DNA of 64,000 bases from Cohnella thermotolerans DSM 17683 (GCF_000429825.1 NZ_AUCP01000001.1:531478-595477), one strand, 5' to 3'. Numbered from the stretch's first letter, positions 18,082-27,141 are shown. Made by a program: numbers and translations. Notes: a model not told the origin generated them from the letters alone.

Positions 18082-18192
18082 CGGAAATTTTAATAGATAA
18101 AATCTATTGATACATCGGCGATATCGATCAATCGTCCTGCGGCTTCATCCGTCGGGCCATTCGTGTGCAATGTTTTGCTCTCCCGAAACACG

Positions 18193-18220
18193 AAAAAGGC
18201 CCCGGCAACAAGCCGAGACC
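18193..18220 (-). terminator. terminator of CapA-GDPD-FAH operon
   Basis: On the minus strand GGTCTCGGC-ttgtt-GCCGGGGCC then TTTTT; two G-U pairs. Confidence 0.75.
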
Positions 18221-18245
18221 GATGGAGACGATGGATAGAACGGTT

Positions 18246-18884
18246 CTATCGAAGGATGGCGACGCCGTTGCCCACTTCGTTGCCGTCCCACTCCAACACG
18301 AGCCGGTCGCCGGATTGCAGGGCGCCTACGCCTGCCGGCGTGCCCGTGTAGAGCAAGTCGCCGGCGCCCAGCCCGAAGCGTTCGTTAACGAATTCCGCCA
18401 GCTCTCCGATGCTGAAGACCATGTCCTTCATGTTGCCGCGCTGCACTTCCCGTCCGTTCAGGCGCAGCGTGAAATCGCGCTTAGCCAGCTCGTCGATGCC
18501 CGGATACGGCAGCCAGTTCCCGACGGCGGCCGAGTTGCGGAAGCCTTTGGCTTCCAGCCAGGGATAGCCTTTGGCCTTGATCTTGTCCTGCACGTCGCGC
18601 AGCGTAAAATCAAGCCCGACCGTGAAATGCGATATCTGTTCGTCGAGGGGGCGGTCCGGCCGGTACGGCTCGCTGACGAACAAGACAAGCTCGGCTTCGT
18701 AATGGACGGAGCCGAACGTTCCGGGCAGGGCGACTTCTCCTTGCCAGGGAACGAGAGCATGCGTCGGCTTCGTGAAGATCATCGGAGCTTCGGGCACGGC
18801 GTTGCCCAATTCGGCGGCATGAAGCCGATAGTTGCGTCCTACGCAATAAATGTTCCGGATATCCTGTCGTTTGATCGTCGTCAT
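18246..18884 (-). CDS. fumarylacetoacetate hydrolase family protein
   Basis: 212-residue FAH-fold enzyme. The family metal-binding features are visible: YEAELVLFV (about 62-70), GLDFTLRDVQ (about 89-98), and the C-terminal GDLLYTGTPAGVG loop. Members cleave carbon-carbon bonds of beta-diketo acids or act as oxaloacetate decarboxylases and tautomerases (YisK and human FAHD1 types), so the exact reaction is open. It is third gene of an operon, six bases after the GDPD stop, with AAGGATAAG as ribosome site. Confidence 0.85.
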   Translation of the reverse strand: MTTIKRQDIRNIYCVGRNYRLHAAELGNAVPEAPMIFTKPTHALVPWQGEVALPGTFGSVHYEAELVLFVSEPYRPDRPLDEQISHFTVGLDFTLRDVQDKIKAKGYPWLEAKGFRNSAAVGNWLPYPGIDELAKRDFTLRLNGREVQRGNMKDMVFSIGELAEFVNERFGLGAGDLLYTGTPAGVGALQSGDRLVLEWDGNEVGNGVAILR

Positions 18885-18890
18885 CGCCGC

Positions 18891-19646
18891 TTATCCTTCC
18901 TTTACGGCCGCCAGCCAGCGGTCCGGGTAATTGGTGCAAATTTGGAACGGCTCCGGCATGGCCGCCAGCCTCGCCAAGTCGCTCGGCTGATTGACGGTCC
19001 AGGCCATCACCTGAATGCCCGCTTCGGCGGTCTCCCGAAGCAAGGACGGACCGACTTGCTTATAATCGATCGATAAGAACGACGCCTGCAGCTTCTGCAG
19101 CTGCCGGACGACATCTTTGGGCTTGCGGTCGGTAATGAGGCCGGTTCTAATGCCAGGCGCATATTGCTTGGCCTGAGCGATCAATTGGGGATCGAAAGAA
19201 GTAATGACGACCTCCCTGTCCATGCGGTAAGCCCGGACGAGCTCGACCACCCGGCGCACGAGCAGCCGCGTGTCGGGCGTGCCTTCCTTCAGCTCGATAT
19301 TCAGCCGGCTTCGGCCGACGATGAGCGCCAGCACTTGCTCCAACGTCGGAACCGGCTCGCCCGAGTAAATCGGGTGGAACCATCCGCCCGCATCCAGCTG
19401 CGCCAGCTCGCATGCCAATTTGTCCCTTACTTTGCCTTTGCCGTTCGTCGTCCGGTTCAGCGTTGCGTCGTGGATGACGACCGGCACCTCGTCCTTGCTC
19501 AAATGCACATCAAGCTCGATCCAGTGAACGCATGGCTCGGACAGCGCCAGCCGGAACGCCGCCAGCGTGTTCTCCGGAGCGCCGCCCGACCATCCGCGAT
19601 GCGCGACGCAGGGATGCAGCCGCATCCGATCCGTTCCAATCATCAT
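18891..19646 (-). CDS. glycerophosphodiester phosphodiesterase
   Basis: 251-residue GDPD-family enzyme releasing sn-glycerol-3-phosphate from glycerophosphodiesters. The catalytic/metal residues are visible: His16-Arg17 in AHRGWSGGAPENTL, Glu25, Glu44 and Asp46 in IELDVHLS, and His59 in VIHDATLNRTT. No signal peptide, so cytoplasmic. The ATG at 19646 overlaps the capA-like stop (ATGA) and has GGAAGGAGA upstream; the longer open frame reaching 20168 is a shadow of the CapA gene. Confidence 0.92.
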   Translation of the reverse strand: MMIGTDRMRLHPCVAHRGWSGGAPENTLAAFRLALSEPCVHWIELDVHLSKDEVPVVIHDATLNRTTNGKGKVRDKLACELAQLDAGGWFHPIYSGEPVPTLEQVLALIVGRSRLNIELKEGTPDTRLLVRRVVELVRAYRMDREVVITSFDPQLIAQAKQYAPGIRTGLITDRKPKDVVRQLQKLQASFLSIDYKQVGPSLLRETAEAGIQVMAWTVNQPSDLARLAAMPEPFQICTNYPDRWLAAVKEG

Positions 19647-21037
19647 GGAGTCTCCTTCCCGCTGACGGAGGATGACGGGACGATGTTGCCCAGCTCGTCG
19701 ATCTTGGCTCCGAACGATCGCTCGGAGAGCTGCGACAGCAGCAACGCGCCGTCCGTCGGTTCCATCGGAGCCGGCTGTGAATTCGTCGAGTACATCGGCT
19801 CGAACGACAAGGCGCACGATCCGTTCTTCCCGCAGGAGGCCGTCAATACGCCCGTTTGTCGGGTAATGGAGTTGGTCGACGTCGTAAAAATAAAATTGCC
19901 CAGGCTGTACGCAATCCATTTGTTTTTGTAATATTCGAAGCCTTGCAGCACATGCGGATGGGAACCTACGACCAGATCGGCGCCGGCATCGATGAACGTA
20001 TGCCCGACGCTCGTCTGAACCGGAATCGGATTCTGGCTTCGCTCCTTGCCCCAATGCACCATGACGACCACGATGTCCGCCAGTTGCTTGGCTTCCTTGA
20101 TCGCGGCGACGGCCCGGGTCGTATCGTACGTCTCCGCGACGCCGGGATGGTTCTTGTCGGCCTTCCACGACGCCTCCGGTACGACGTTCGTGACGCCGAT
20201 GTAGGCGACGCGTATTCCCTTGCTCTCGATGTACACCGGCGTGAACGCCTCCTTGTCGTCGGCGCCGGAGCCCATATGCTTGAGTCCCGCGTCGTCCAGG
20301 TAGTCCATCGTGTCGCTGAGCCCTTCCCAGCCTTGATCCAATGTATGATTGTTGGCCAGCGACAATACGTCGAAGCCCGCATTTTTAATGCCGGCCAAAT
20401 ATTCCGGCTTGCCGCGGAACACGTAGGTCTTGTTCTCGGCGGGCGTGCCCCGGTTCGTAATGGGCGTCTCCAGGTTGCCCGCCGTAATGTCCGCGGACTT
20501 GAGCGACTGCACCGATCCGGCAAAAGGATAATCGACGCCGTTCTTCTCGATCAGCTCTCCTACGCGAGCGGCCGGCAAAATGTCGCCCACGAAGGCGAGC
20601 TTCACCTTGCCGCCGCTATCCTGCGCCTCGTCGTCTCCGCCTCCGCCCGCCGGTGTCGGCCCGCCCCCCGCGGCCGGTTCGCCGGAGGCGGCGGGCTCGT
20701 CCGCGGGGGACGGCACGTCGGAGGCCGACGGCTCGGCCGAAGCGGACGCATCGGCCGAAGGGGACGGTTCGTCGGAAGGGGCAGCTTCTTCCCCCGATTG
20801 CGCCGAATCGGAAGGCGGCTCTCCCGGCGATGAATCCGCGCCGGTTGCGGGCGATGCCGATGCGCTGCCGGTTGGAAGCGCGTTCGCCAGCTTGCCGTCG
20901 TCCTTGTTGTTCCATTGGTAAACGAGCAGCCCTCCCGCCGCCACGACGGCAAGAAGCAGAGCCAAATTGACGTAGACCAGCTTGCGGAAGCGTCTCTTTC
21001 TCGTTTTCTGATGCGTGCGGGTACGGGAGTAGGGCAT
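19643..21037 (-). CDS. CapA-family membrane-anchored metallophosphatase-fold protein
   Basis: 464-residue protein: a basic N-terminus, one transmembrane helix at about 21-42 (VNLALLLAVVAAGGLLVYQW), a long Ser/Pro/Glu-rich linker (about 55-145), then the CapA domain from VKLAFVGDILPAAR to the C-terminus with GNLETPI, LANNHTLDQG, VMVHWGKE and GSHPHVLQG, the metal-site motifs of this calcineurin-like fold. CapA/PgsA takes part in poly-gamma-glutamate export; no pgsB or pgsC is adjacent, so the role here may be another cell-wall hydrolase. ATG with TGGAGGA upstream. Couples to the GDPD gene. Confidence 0.88.
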   Translation of the reverse strand: MPYSRTRTHQKTRKRRFRKLVYVNLALLLAVVAAGGLLVYQWNNKDDGKLANALPTGSASASPATGADSSPGEPPSDSAQSGEEAAPSDEPSPSADASASAEPSASDVPSPADEPAASGEPAAGGGPTPAGGGGDDEAQDSGGKVKLAFVGDILPAARVGELIEKNGVDYPFAGSVQSLKSADITAGNLETPITNRGTPAENKTYVFRGKPEYLAGIKNAGFDVLSLANNHTLDQGWEGLSDTMDYLDDAGLKHMGSGADDKEAFTPVYIESKGIRVAYIGVTNVVPEASWKADKNHPGVAETYDTTRAVAAIKEAKQLADIVVVMVHWGKERSQNPIPVQTSVGHTFIDAGADLVVGSHPHVLQGFEYYKNKWIAYSLGNFIFTTSTNSITRQTGVLTASCGKNGSCALSFEPMYSTNSQPAPMEPTDGALLLSQLSERSFGAKIDELGNIVPSSSVSGKETP

Positions 21038-21214
21038 GTTTGCGATTCCTCCATAACCATTTCCTGCCCGTAATTATACCACACCCTCGCGCCTATGGGC
21101 TTCCATCCCGCCCGTTTTTGCGGCAACGCGGCGCGTCGTTAAATAACGGCCATTCGGACCGCTATCCCCGGCAACAGCTCCTCCTTGGAATGGATGTCGG
21201 ATCGTACGCGTTAT

Positions 21215-21242
21215 TTGTTCGTTTTCCGATCGCTGATATAAT
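21215..21242 (+). promoter_or_regulatory. promoter of orphan membrane protein gene
   Basis: TTGTTC (21215-21220), 16-base spacer, TATAAT (21237-21242) with TGA giving an extended -10. Confidence 0.65.
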
Positions 21243-21275
21243 GTAAAAGACTTCATCCAGAAAGGAAGCGGAGCG

Positions 21276-21842
21276 ATGCGCGCAAAGTCCAAAGCCTTTC
21301 CTTTTGTCTTAACGTTTACCGTCCTGAACCTGTTATCGCCCGAAAGCCGGGTTTGGTACAAGAAAAAGAGAACCCTTCTTCGTCTCGGGCTCGTGCTCGC
21401 TTGGCTTGCCGGCACGGTTGCCGTTTGGGCCGAATATTCCTCGGAAGAACGCAGCGTCTTATGGATGGCCATAACCGGAAACTGCGGAGCTCTGCTCATT
21501 TTAAGCTACATTATCGTTTACATCATGCGCAGAGCTCGGGAGACGAACGGCGGCAAGGAAAAATTTCTTTATTTTATTCAGTTCGTTCTGTCCGTCATTG
21601 CGTTATACCCGCTGTTTATGCTGGGCAACGCCGCTGCGGATATCGTTCAGGGCCCTGTCTTCGTCGAAGCGAAGGTTGTGGATGTATGGGATCCCAGACG
21701 GGGCGGGGATCAGGTCAAAACGGCCGGCGGCGCGCAATACGAAATCGCCGTGCAAGAAGTAAAACTTGAGCCGGGACGCAACTACCGCTTAAAGGTGCTG
21801 AAGCATTCGAGGCTCATCCTGAGCGCGGCCGAAGTTCGGTAA
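21276..21842 (+). CDS. membrane protein of unknown function
   Basis: 188 residues. Three hydrophobic helices: about 34-50 (LRLGLVLAWLAGTVAVW), 62-84 (LWMAITGNCGALLILSYIIVYIM) and 99-121 (LYFIQFVLSVIALYPLFMLGNAA), then a beta-rich soluble tail (VEAKVVDVWDPRRGGDQ...) that would lie outside the membrane. It has GGAAGCGGAG before ATG 21276 and its own promoter. Base composition is slightly less GC-rich than its neighbours. I recognise no family. Confidence 0.7.
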   Translation: MRAKSKAFPFVLTFTVLNLLSPESRVWYKKKRTLLRLGLVLAWLAGTVAVWAEYSSEERSVLWMAITGNCGALLILSYIIVYIMRRARETNGGKEKFLYFIQFVLSVIALYPLFMLGNAAADIVQGPVFVEAKVVDVWDPRRGGDQVKTAGGAQYEIAVQEVKLEPGRNYRLKVLKHSRLILSAAEVR

Positions 21843-21880
21843 TTCCGCAGCCGCCGCACCGTTCCGGCACACGGGCCATT

Positions 21881-21905
21881 TAACGGACACCACGGACGTC
21901 CGTTA
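21881..21905 (-). terminator. inverted repeat at end of permease gene
   Basis: TAACGGAC (21881-21888) and GTCCGTTA (21898-21905) overlap the stop codon of the ethanolamine permease. Weak T content downstream. Confidence 0.45.
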
Positions 21906-23273
21906 GCGGTTTTGAACAAGCGGCTGCTCGGCGATAACCGCTCTGTCCGCCGTTACGGAATGTCTTCCTTTCACGGCGTAGTACAGGAAGGCAGCGGCAT
22001 AAATCGCCGCGACGACCGCCCACAGCGGAACATTCACGCCGAGCACGGGCATCGTCTTTACGAGCATGCTGTAGCGGACCACGCAGAACAGGAACAGCAG
22101 GCCAAGCGCCAGGGCAACGGCCGGAACGACCGGGAACGCGACCCGGAACGGGCGTTCGAGCTTCGGTTCCTTGAAGCGCAGAATGAACAGGGAAATCATG
22201 CTCAGGCAGTACATGAGCACCGCCCCAAATACGGCAAGCTCGATAAGCGCGCTGGCAAAAGCGGCGGAACCGGCGCAGACGACGCCGATCGCTCCGGGAA
22301 TGATCAACCCCCACACCGGGACGCCGCGGCGGTTCAGCCTGGACAGAAACTTCGGCAAGTACCCTGCGCGGGAGAGCGCGTAGGTTTGGCGGGAATAGCC
22401 GATGATGATGCCGTGCAGGCTGGCGATCAAGCCGACGAGGCCGATGACGGTCACCGCAACGACCGTCCAGTTGCCCTCGTCGTATACGTTGCTGAGAGCT
22501 TGCGGCAGCGGATAATCCGCCGGCGCGCCTTCGCCGCCGCCGAGCCCCGCGGTGACGAGCAGCGTCAGCACGGTAGCGGCCGCAAGAGTCACAATGCCGG
22601 AAATAAAGCCGCGCGGAATGTCGCGCTTCGGATTTTCCACCTCCTCGGCCGCCATCGCTCCGCCTTCGATCGCGAGGAAAAACCAGATCGCGAACGGAAC
22701 GGCCGCGAGCACCCCGCCCATAGTCGTCGGAGACGCCTCTGCGGGAACGAGACGGTCGAGGCTCACATGGGGCAGACCTGCCGTATAGAACAGCGCCAGA
22801 CCGACGAGGGCGATGACGGTGGCGACCAGTTCGATCAGCGCAGCCCCTTTCATGCCGACCATGTTGATGACAATGAACAGGACGAAAACGCCGGTCGTCA
22901 CCCAGACCGGACTGACGGCCGGAACGAGGAAGTGAACGTAGGCTCCGGTCGAAACCGCAATCGCCGGCGGCGCGAACACGAACTCCAGCAGACAGGCGAT
23001 TCCGGCCGCATAGCCGCCGAACGGCCCCATGGCTCTGGCCGCGTAGGCAGACGGGCCTCCCGCGTTCGGAATGGACGTGGACAGTTCGGCATAGCTGAAG
23101 ATGAAACAAGCGAAAAAGACGGTCACCAGCAGCGAGGCGATCGTCATGCCGATGACGCCTCCTTCGGAAAATCCGTAGTTCCAGCCGAAATATTGCCCGG
23201 AAATGACCATGCCGACCGCGATCGACCACAGATGGATCGGCTTCAACGTTTTGCGCAATGTTTGATTTTCCAT
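21903..23273 (-). CDS. eat: ethanolamine/amino acid permease (APC superfamily)
   Basis: 456-residue APC permease with about 12 hydrophobic helices, beginning LKPIHLWSIAVGMVISGQYFGWNYGF, the conserved first-helix region of ethanolamine permeases (Eat). FIFSYAELSTSIPNAGG and the sixth-helix region FAIWFFLAIEGGAMAAEEVENP are diagnostic of the eat group. As last gene of the eut operon, 39 bases after eutC, it probably imports ethanolamine for EutBC. No EutH-type carrier is present here. Confidence 0.9.
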   Translation of the reverse strand: MENQTLRKTLKPIHLWSIAVGMVISGQYFGWNYGFSEGGVIGMTIASLLVTVFFACFIFSYAELSTSIPNAGGPSAYAARAMGPFGGYAAGIACLLEFVFAPPAIAVSTGAYVHFLVPAVSPVWVTTGVFVLFIVINMVGMKGAALIELVATVIALVGLALFYTAGLPHVSLDRLVPAEASPTTMGGVLAAVPFAIWFFLAIEGGAMAAEEVENPKRDIPRGFISGIVTLAAATVLTLLVTAGLGGGEGAPADYPLPQALSNVYDEGNWTVVAVTVIGLVGLIASLHGIIIGYSRQTYALSRAGYLPKFLSRLNRRGVPVWGLIIPGAIGVVCAGSAAFASALIELAVFGAVLMYCLSMISLFILRFKEPKLERPFRVAFPVVPAVALALGLLFLFCVVRYSMLVKTMPVLGVNVPLWAVVAAIYAAAFLYYAVKGRHSVTADRAVIAEQPLVQNR

Positions 23274-23312
23274 GACAAGCTCCGCTCCTTTTTGATCTAA
23301 AAATCGTCCTGC

Positions 23313-24035
23313 TCAAACCTCCAGCCTTACTCCGCTTACCTTCTGTTCGATCATTTTGCGCAGCAGCGCGCCGATATGCGCTCCGGCTTCCGTCGGCGGC
23401 GTTCCGCCCGCATGAATGTTGGAGACGACCATCCGGTCGGAGTCCTTCCGTCCCGGTCCGGGGCGGTAGCACATATACGCGCTCATGGACGAGGCGGTCG
23501 CCAGGCCCGGGCGCTCCCCGATCAGCAGCACGAGCGTTTCCGGCTCCAACAGCCGGCCGATGTCGTCCATAACGCCCACTCTTCCGCCCTTGACGAAAAA
23601 GGGCGTCCCTTCCGTCAGCCCGTTGGCGGCCAGGGAGTCGCGCAGCGCGGGCAAAACGTCCGCCAGGTTGTCGTCGATCGCTTTGGCGCTTAGGCCGTCG
23701 GATACGACGATCTGCACTTGCGGCCGGCGCATACAGCGCCGGACGATGTCCCGCGCGCCTTCTTCCGACAGGACGCGCCCGCTGTCGGGACGCTTAAGGT
23801 AAAACTCCTTGTCGCGGTACTGCGTCTCCACCGTAAACAGTCCGAACTCGGCCAGCGTCTCTTCCCGCACCTCCCCGTAGACGGCGTCCACCGCCGCCGC
23901 ATGATCGAGGCGAAATTTCAGCATTTCTGTCGTCAGCGGCCGCGTTCCGGTCCGCCCGACATCGAGCCTGGCCGGCGTAAATTTCATCCACTCCCGGAAC
24001 CGGTCGGCTCCCCGGTTCGTTCCGCTCGTTTCCAT
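23313..24035 (-). CDS. eutC: ethanolamine ammonia-lyase small subunit
   Basis: 240-residue light subunit of adenosylcobalamin-dependent ethanolamine ammonia-lyase, which converts ethanolamine to acetaldehyde and ammonia. Motifs: LRFRL-like MLKFRLDHAAAVDAVY, QIVVSDGLSAKAI, LIGERPGLATASSMSAYMCY and RMVVSNIHAGGTPP, all standard for EutC. It lacks the longer N-terminal extension seen in microcompartment-targeted EutC proteins; only about 18 residues precede the core. It follows eutB by 29 bases. Confidence 0.95.
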   Translation of the reverse strand: METSGTNRGADRFREWMKFTPARLDVGRTGTRPLTTEMLKFRLDHAAAVDAVYGEVREETLAEFGLFTVETQYRDKEFYLKRPDSGRVLSEEGARDIVRRCMRRPQVQIVVSDGLSAKAIDDNLADVLPALRDSLAANGLTEGTPFFVKGGRVGVMDDIGRLLEPETLVLLIGERPGLATASSMSAYMCYRPGPGRKDSDRMVVSNIHAGGTPPTEAGAHIGALLRKMIEQKVSGVRLEV

Positions 24036-24064
24036 ATTCCTCTCCCCTTTCCGTTACGGCCGGT

Positions 24065-25429
24065 TCAGAACAGAAATCTTCTGGCGTCTCCCGCCGCCGC
24101 CGTCAGCCGGCCTTCCGCCAGAATGCCCGACTTCTCGAGCCATCGCTCGAAAGCCGGCGCCGGCCGCTTGCCGAGCGTTTCGCGGATGGCGGCGATATCG
24201 TGGTAGCTCATCGATTGATAATTCAACATGCAGTCGTCCGCCATCGGCACGCCGATCATAAAGTTGACGCCGGCCGTCGCCAGCAAAATGCCGAGCAGCT
24301 CCATATCGTTCTGGTCGGCTTTCATATGGTTCGTATAGCAAATGTCGACCCCCATCGGCAGCCCGTGCATCTTGCCCATGAAATGGTCCTCCAGTCCGGC
24401 GCGGATGACCTGCTTGCTGTCGTACAAATACTCCGGTCCGATGAACCCGACGACCGTGTTCACGATGAACGGGTTGAACCTGCGGGCGAGTCCGTAGCAG
24501 CGCGCCTCAAGCGTAACCTGATCGATGCCGAAATGAGCGTCCGAGGACAGCTCCGAGCCTTGCCCCGTTTCGAAATACCAGCGGTTCGGCCCGTCGGCCG
24601 TTCCCATTTCCCGGATCAGGGCATCCGCCTCCTTCAGCAGCGCCACATCGACGCCGAACCCCCGGTTGCCTTCCTCCGTACCGGCGAGGCTTTGGAACAG
24701 CATATCCGCAGGGGCGCCTTCCTTTATCGCGCGCATCTGGGTGGTGACGTGGGCGAGTACGCAGTTTTGCGTCGGAATGTCCCAATGGGCTATGACCTCT
24801 TGCGTCGCATGCAGCAGCGCCTTTATCGCTTCGGTCGTATCGCTGACCGGATTGATGCCGATGACGGCATCTCCGATCCCGTAGGCGAGCGCTTCGAACA
24901 GCGAGGCTTTCATGCCGACGACATGGTCGGTCGGATGGTTCGGCTGCGCCCGCGAGGCCAGCGTGCCCCGGTAGCCGATCGACGCGCGGCAAGTCGTGAT
25001 CACCTCGATTTTCGCGGCGGCCTGGATAAGATCGAGATTGGACATCAGCTTGCATAGCGCCGCGATCATCTCGCTCGTCATCCCCCTCCCCAGCCTTAGC
25101 AGCTCGTTGCCGTCCGTCTCCGTGCGCAGAACGTATTCCCGCAGCTCGGCAACCGACCACCCCTTGATGGAAGCATAAACTTCCTCGTCCACCCCTTCCT
25201 CGATCACCCGCGACACTTCGTCCTTCTCGGGCGGGAGCGGAGCGAAGTTGCGAATATCGGACAGCAAGCAGTCGGCCAGCAGCGACTTGGCCGCGATCCG
25301 CTCCGTCATATCCGCGGCGGCGATGCCGGCAAGGCCGTCGCCCGACCGCTCCTCGTTCGCCTTGGCGAGCAAATCCTTCAAATCGCGAAACCGGTACTCT
25401 TTGCCCCGAAGCGTCGTATGAAGCTTCAT
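24065..25429 (-). CDS. eutB: ethanolamine ammonia-lyase large subunit
   Basis: 454-residue catalytic subunit with a TIM barrel binding adenosylcobalamin and ethanolamine. Typical motifs: DLKDLLAKANEERSGD, SNLDLIQAAAKIEVITTCRASIGYRGTLA, RAQPNHPTDH, and ETGQGSELSSDAHFGIDQ. ATG 25429 has AGAGGAGG upstream; a much longer open frame in the same frame beyond it is shadow. The enzyme needs B12 supplied from elsewhere; no cobalamin genes or B12 riboswitch are in the window. Confidence 0.96.
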   Translation of the reverse strand: MKLHTTLRGKEYRFRDLKDLLAKANEERSGDGLAGIAAADMTERIAAKSLLADCLLSDIRNFAPLPPEKDEVSRVIEEGVDEEVYASIKGWSVAELREYVLRTETDGNELLRLGRGMTSEMIAALCKLMSNLDLIQAAAKIEVITTCRASIGYRGTLASRAQPNHPTDHVVGMKASLFEALAYGIGDAVIGINPVSDTTEAIKALLHATQEVIAHWDIPTQNCVLAHVTTQMRAIKEGAPADMLFQSLAGTEEGNRGFGVDVALLKEADALIREMGTADGPNRWYFETGQGSELSSDAHFGIDQVTLEARCYGLARRFNPFIVNTVVGFIGPEYLYDSKQVIRAGLEDHFMGKMHGLPMGVDICYTNHMKADQNDMELLGILLATAGVNFMIGVPMADDCMLNYQSMSYHDIAAIRETLGKRPAPAFERWLEKSGILAEGRLTAAAGDARRFLF

Positions 25430-25506
25430 TTTCGATTCCTCCTCTTCATGCGTTCTGCCGTCTTTATCCGTTTTTCGGCCGCCTTCATGCCGTTCTTCCC
25501 CTCGCC

Positions 25507-26985
25507 TCATTCGCCGAACACCAGGCTTTTGACGACAACCGGCACCACCTCTTCCTTGATCGGCTCGCCGACGTCGATATAATCGCCTTCCCGCGGCGAC
25601 AATTGATCGAGGCAGACCAGCCGGTTGCGCTGTCGTTCCCCGAGCTTGCCGAGCAGCGCATAGCCCAGCGACTTGGCCATGTCGCTCTCGCAGACGAGCA
25701 GCGGCGTTGTCGCGCGGAGCGCCTCCGAGCCGTATGCCGCTGCCAAGGCGTCCGCCAGCCGCTGCAGCCGGCGGTACGAGCAATAGCCGGCGACGCGCAG
25801 GGAAAGCGCAAACGGCGGATCGCCGCCGGCCCCGGCGTAAGCGGCGATGCCTTCGCGGACGGCGGCGGCGGCGGCTTCCCGGAGCAGCCGCGCGTCCTCC
25901 GCGGCATCGCCCGCCTCCGGCGGCGCTTCGCAGACGACGACGGGAACGTCGCGGAGCGGCAGCACCCCCGGACTGCAATACATCGTGGCGCCGCCGATTT
26001 CCGTCGTCTGCGTGCCCGCCCCGATGACCGTCGCCCGCGCCGCGGCCGGCGAGGGCCGAACCGTGATCGGGCAAGCGTCCGCAGCCTTCGCCAGCTCCGC
26101 CGCCAGCAGCGGGCCGATATCCCCGTGCCGGGCCGTGTCCCCGACCGTTTCCGGCGGAGACTTCTCCATCAGGGCGCCGACCCCGCCGGACACCCAAATT
26201 TCGTCCGGCGCCGGCAGGGCGTTCGCCGGCACGCCGACAAACAGCGGCCTGGCGGCGAGCAGCGCCGCCGGTTCCCCGCTCACGCACCGGAGCAGAATAT
26301 CCGCCATCGCCCGGCATAATTGCCGCAGCGTGTCGAAGGTCGTGCGCGTTCCCTCCTCCGGCAGGCGGACGCCACCGCCCGACTCGGCCGCCCACCTGCG
26401 GAGAGCTGCGGCGGCATACAGCACCCGTCCGCGTTCGTCAAGCCGGACCAGCCGTCCGCCGATATGCAACGTGACGGTGGCGATCAGGGCGCCGCGGCGA
26501 AAATACGCGGTATTGGCCGTCCCCCCGCCGATATCGACGTTGGCGACGACGCCGTCCGTCTCCAGCGAACGGCGAAAGGCGCCGGAGCCCTTGCCGGCCA
26601 GCATCGATTCCAGATCCGCGCCGGCGGTCGCCACCACGAATTGCCCGGCATGCCGGGCCAGCGCGCGTGTCAGCTCCTCGGCGTTGCGCTTGGTGGCCGT
26701 CTCGCCCGTTACGATGACCGCTCCCGTACGGACGTCTTCCGGCCGCAGCCCCGCTCTTGCGTACTCCGCTTCGAGCAGCGCGACGACCGAAGCGACGTCG
26801 ATTCGATCCTCGCCGAGAAGCGGAGTCGGATAGACCGGACTGGCATATTCGATCTTCCTCTCGGTAATCTCGTATCTCGGCAAGGCAAAGCCGCCCGATG
26901 TTCGCGTCAGCCTTAATCTGGACAGCAGCCATTTGGTCGTGCTGGTACCCAGATCGATGCCGACACTGTTCATCCATTCGTCCAT
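25507..26985 (-). CDS. eutA: ethanolamine ammonia-lyase reactivating factor
   Basis: 492-residue ASKHA-fold ATPase that removes damaged cobalamin from EutBC. ATP phosphate motifs: SVGIDLGTSTTKW (about residues 7-19) and NVDIGGGTANTAYF near 170. GAGTQTTEIGGATMY is typical of EutA. ATG 26985 (MDEWMNSVG) has AAAGGAG eight bases up; a second ATG at 26973 is possible. The GC content of this gene is visibly higher than its neighbours. It is the first gene after the ANTAR-type leader. Confidence 0.92.
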   Translation of the reverse strand: MDEWMNSVGIDLGTSTTKWLLSRLRLTRTSGGFALPRYEITERKIEYASPVYPTPLLGEDRIDVASVVALLEAEYARAGLRPEDVRTGAVIVTGETATKRNAEELTRALARHAGQFVVATAGADLESMLAGKGSGAFRRSLETDGVVANVDIGGGTANTAYFRRGALIATVTLHIGGRLVRLDERGRVLYAAAALRRWAAESGGGVRLPEEGTRTTFDTLRQLCRAMADILLRCVSGEPAALLAARPLFVGVPANALPAPDEIWVSGGVGALMEKSPPETVGDTARHGDIGPLLAAELAKAADACPITVRPSPAAARATVIGAGTQTTEIGGATMYCSPGVLPLRDVPVVVCEAPPEAGDAAEDARLLREAAAAAVREGIAAYAGAGGDPPFALSLRVAGYCSYRRLQRLADALAAAYGSEALRATTPLLVCESDMAKSLGYALLGKLGERQRNRLVCLDQLSPREGDYIDVGEPIKEEVVPVVVKSLVFGE

Positions 26986-27017
26986 CCTTTCCGCTCCTTT
27001 CATCCGAGCCAAAGAAC

Positions 27018-27107
27018 GCAAAAAGACGCGATGAACTGACAGCCCGCAGCTTTCGCGCATTCAGCGCGGTGCTTCGGCTTCTGTCCGATCAAAGCGTCTT
27101 TGCTTTG
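27018..27107 (-). promoter_or_regulatory. ANTAR-type antitermination leader upstream of eutA
   Basis: Reading the minus strand: stem-loop 1 (27107-27090) is CAAAGC-AAAGAC-GCTTTG, a six-base loop with A at 1 and G at 4; stem-loop 2 (27088-27074) is TCGG-ACAGAAG-CCGA, also A1/G4 but with a seven-base loop. The loop and 3-prime arm of stem-loop 1 (GCAAAGACGC) can instead pair with GCGTCTTTTTGC (27029-27018), and GACAG with CTGTC, giving a nested terminator ending in five T. The two states exclude each other. Confidence 0.65.
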
Positions 27108-27141
27108 GCACTGCTATTCACTTGATAATCGGCGGCATCGG

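Larger units (their letters stand above)
17906..18245. other. regulatory gap upstream of GldA-like gene
   Basis: A 340-base stretch with no gene. Reading on the minus strand it has the FAH operon terminator, a TTGACA/TATACT promoter with palindromes on both sides, and a leader hairpin. Confidence 0.7.

Noticed and set aside
19647..20168. N-terminal extension of the GDPD frame
   Set aside because: It overlaps the CapA gene in another fr​ame and lacks any domain; ATG 19646 has a clear ribosome site.
22171..22788. Plus-strand frames in the eut operon
   Set aside because: Antisense shadows of the permease gene.
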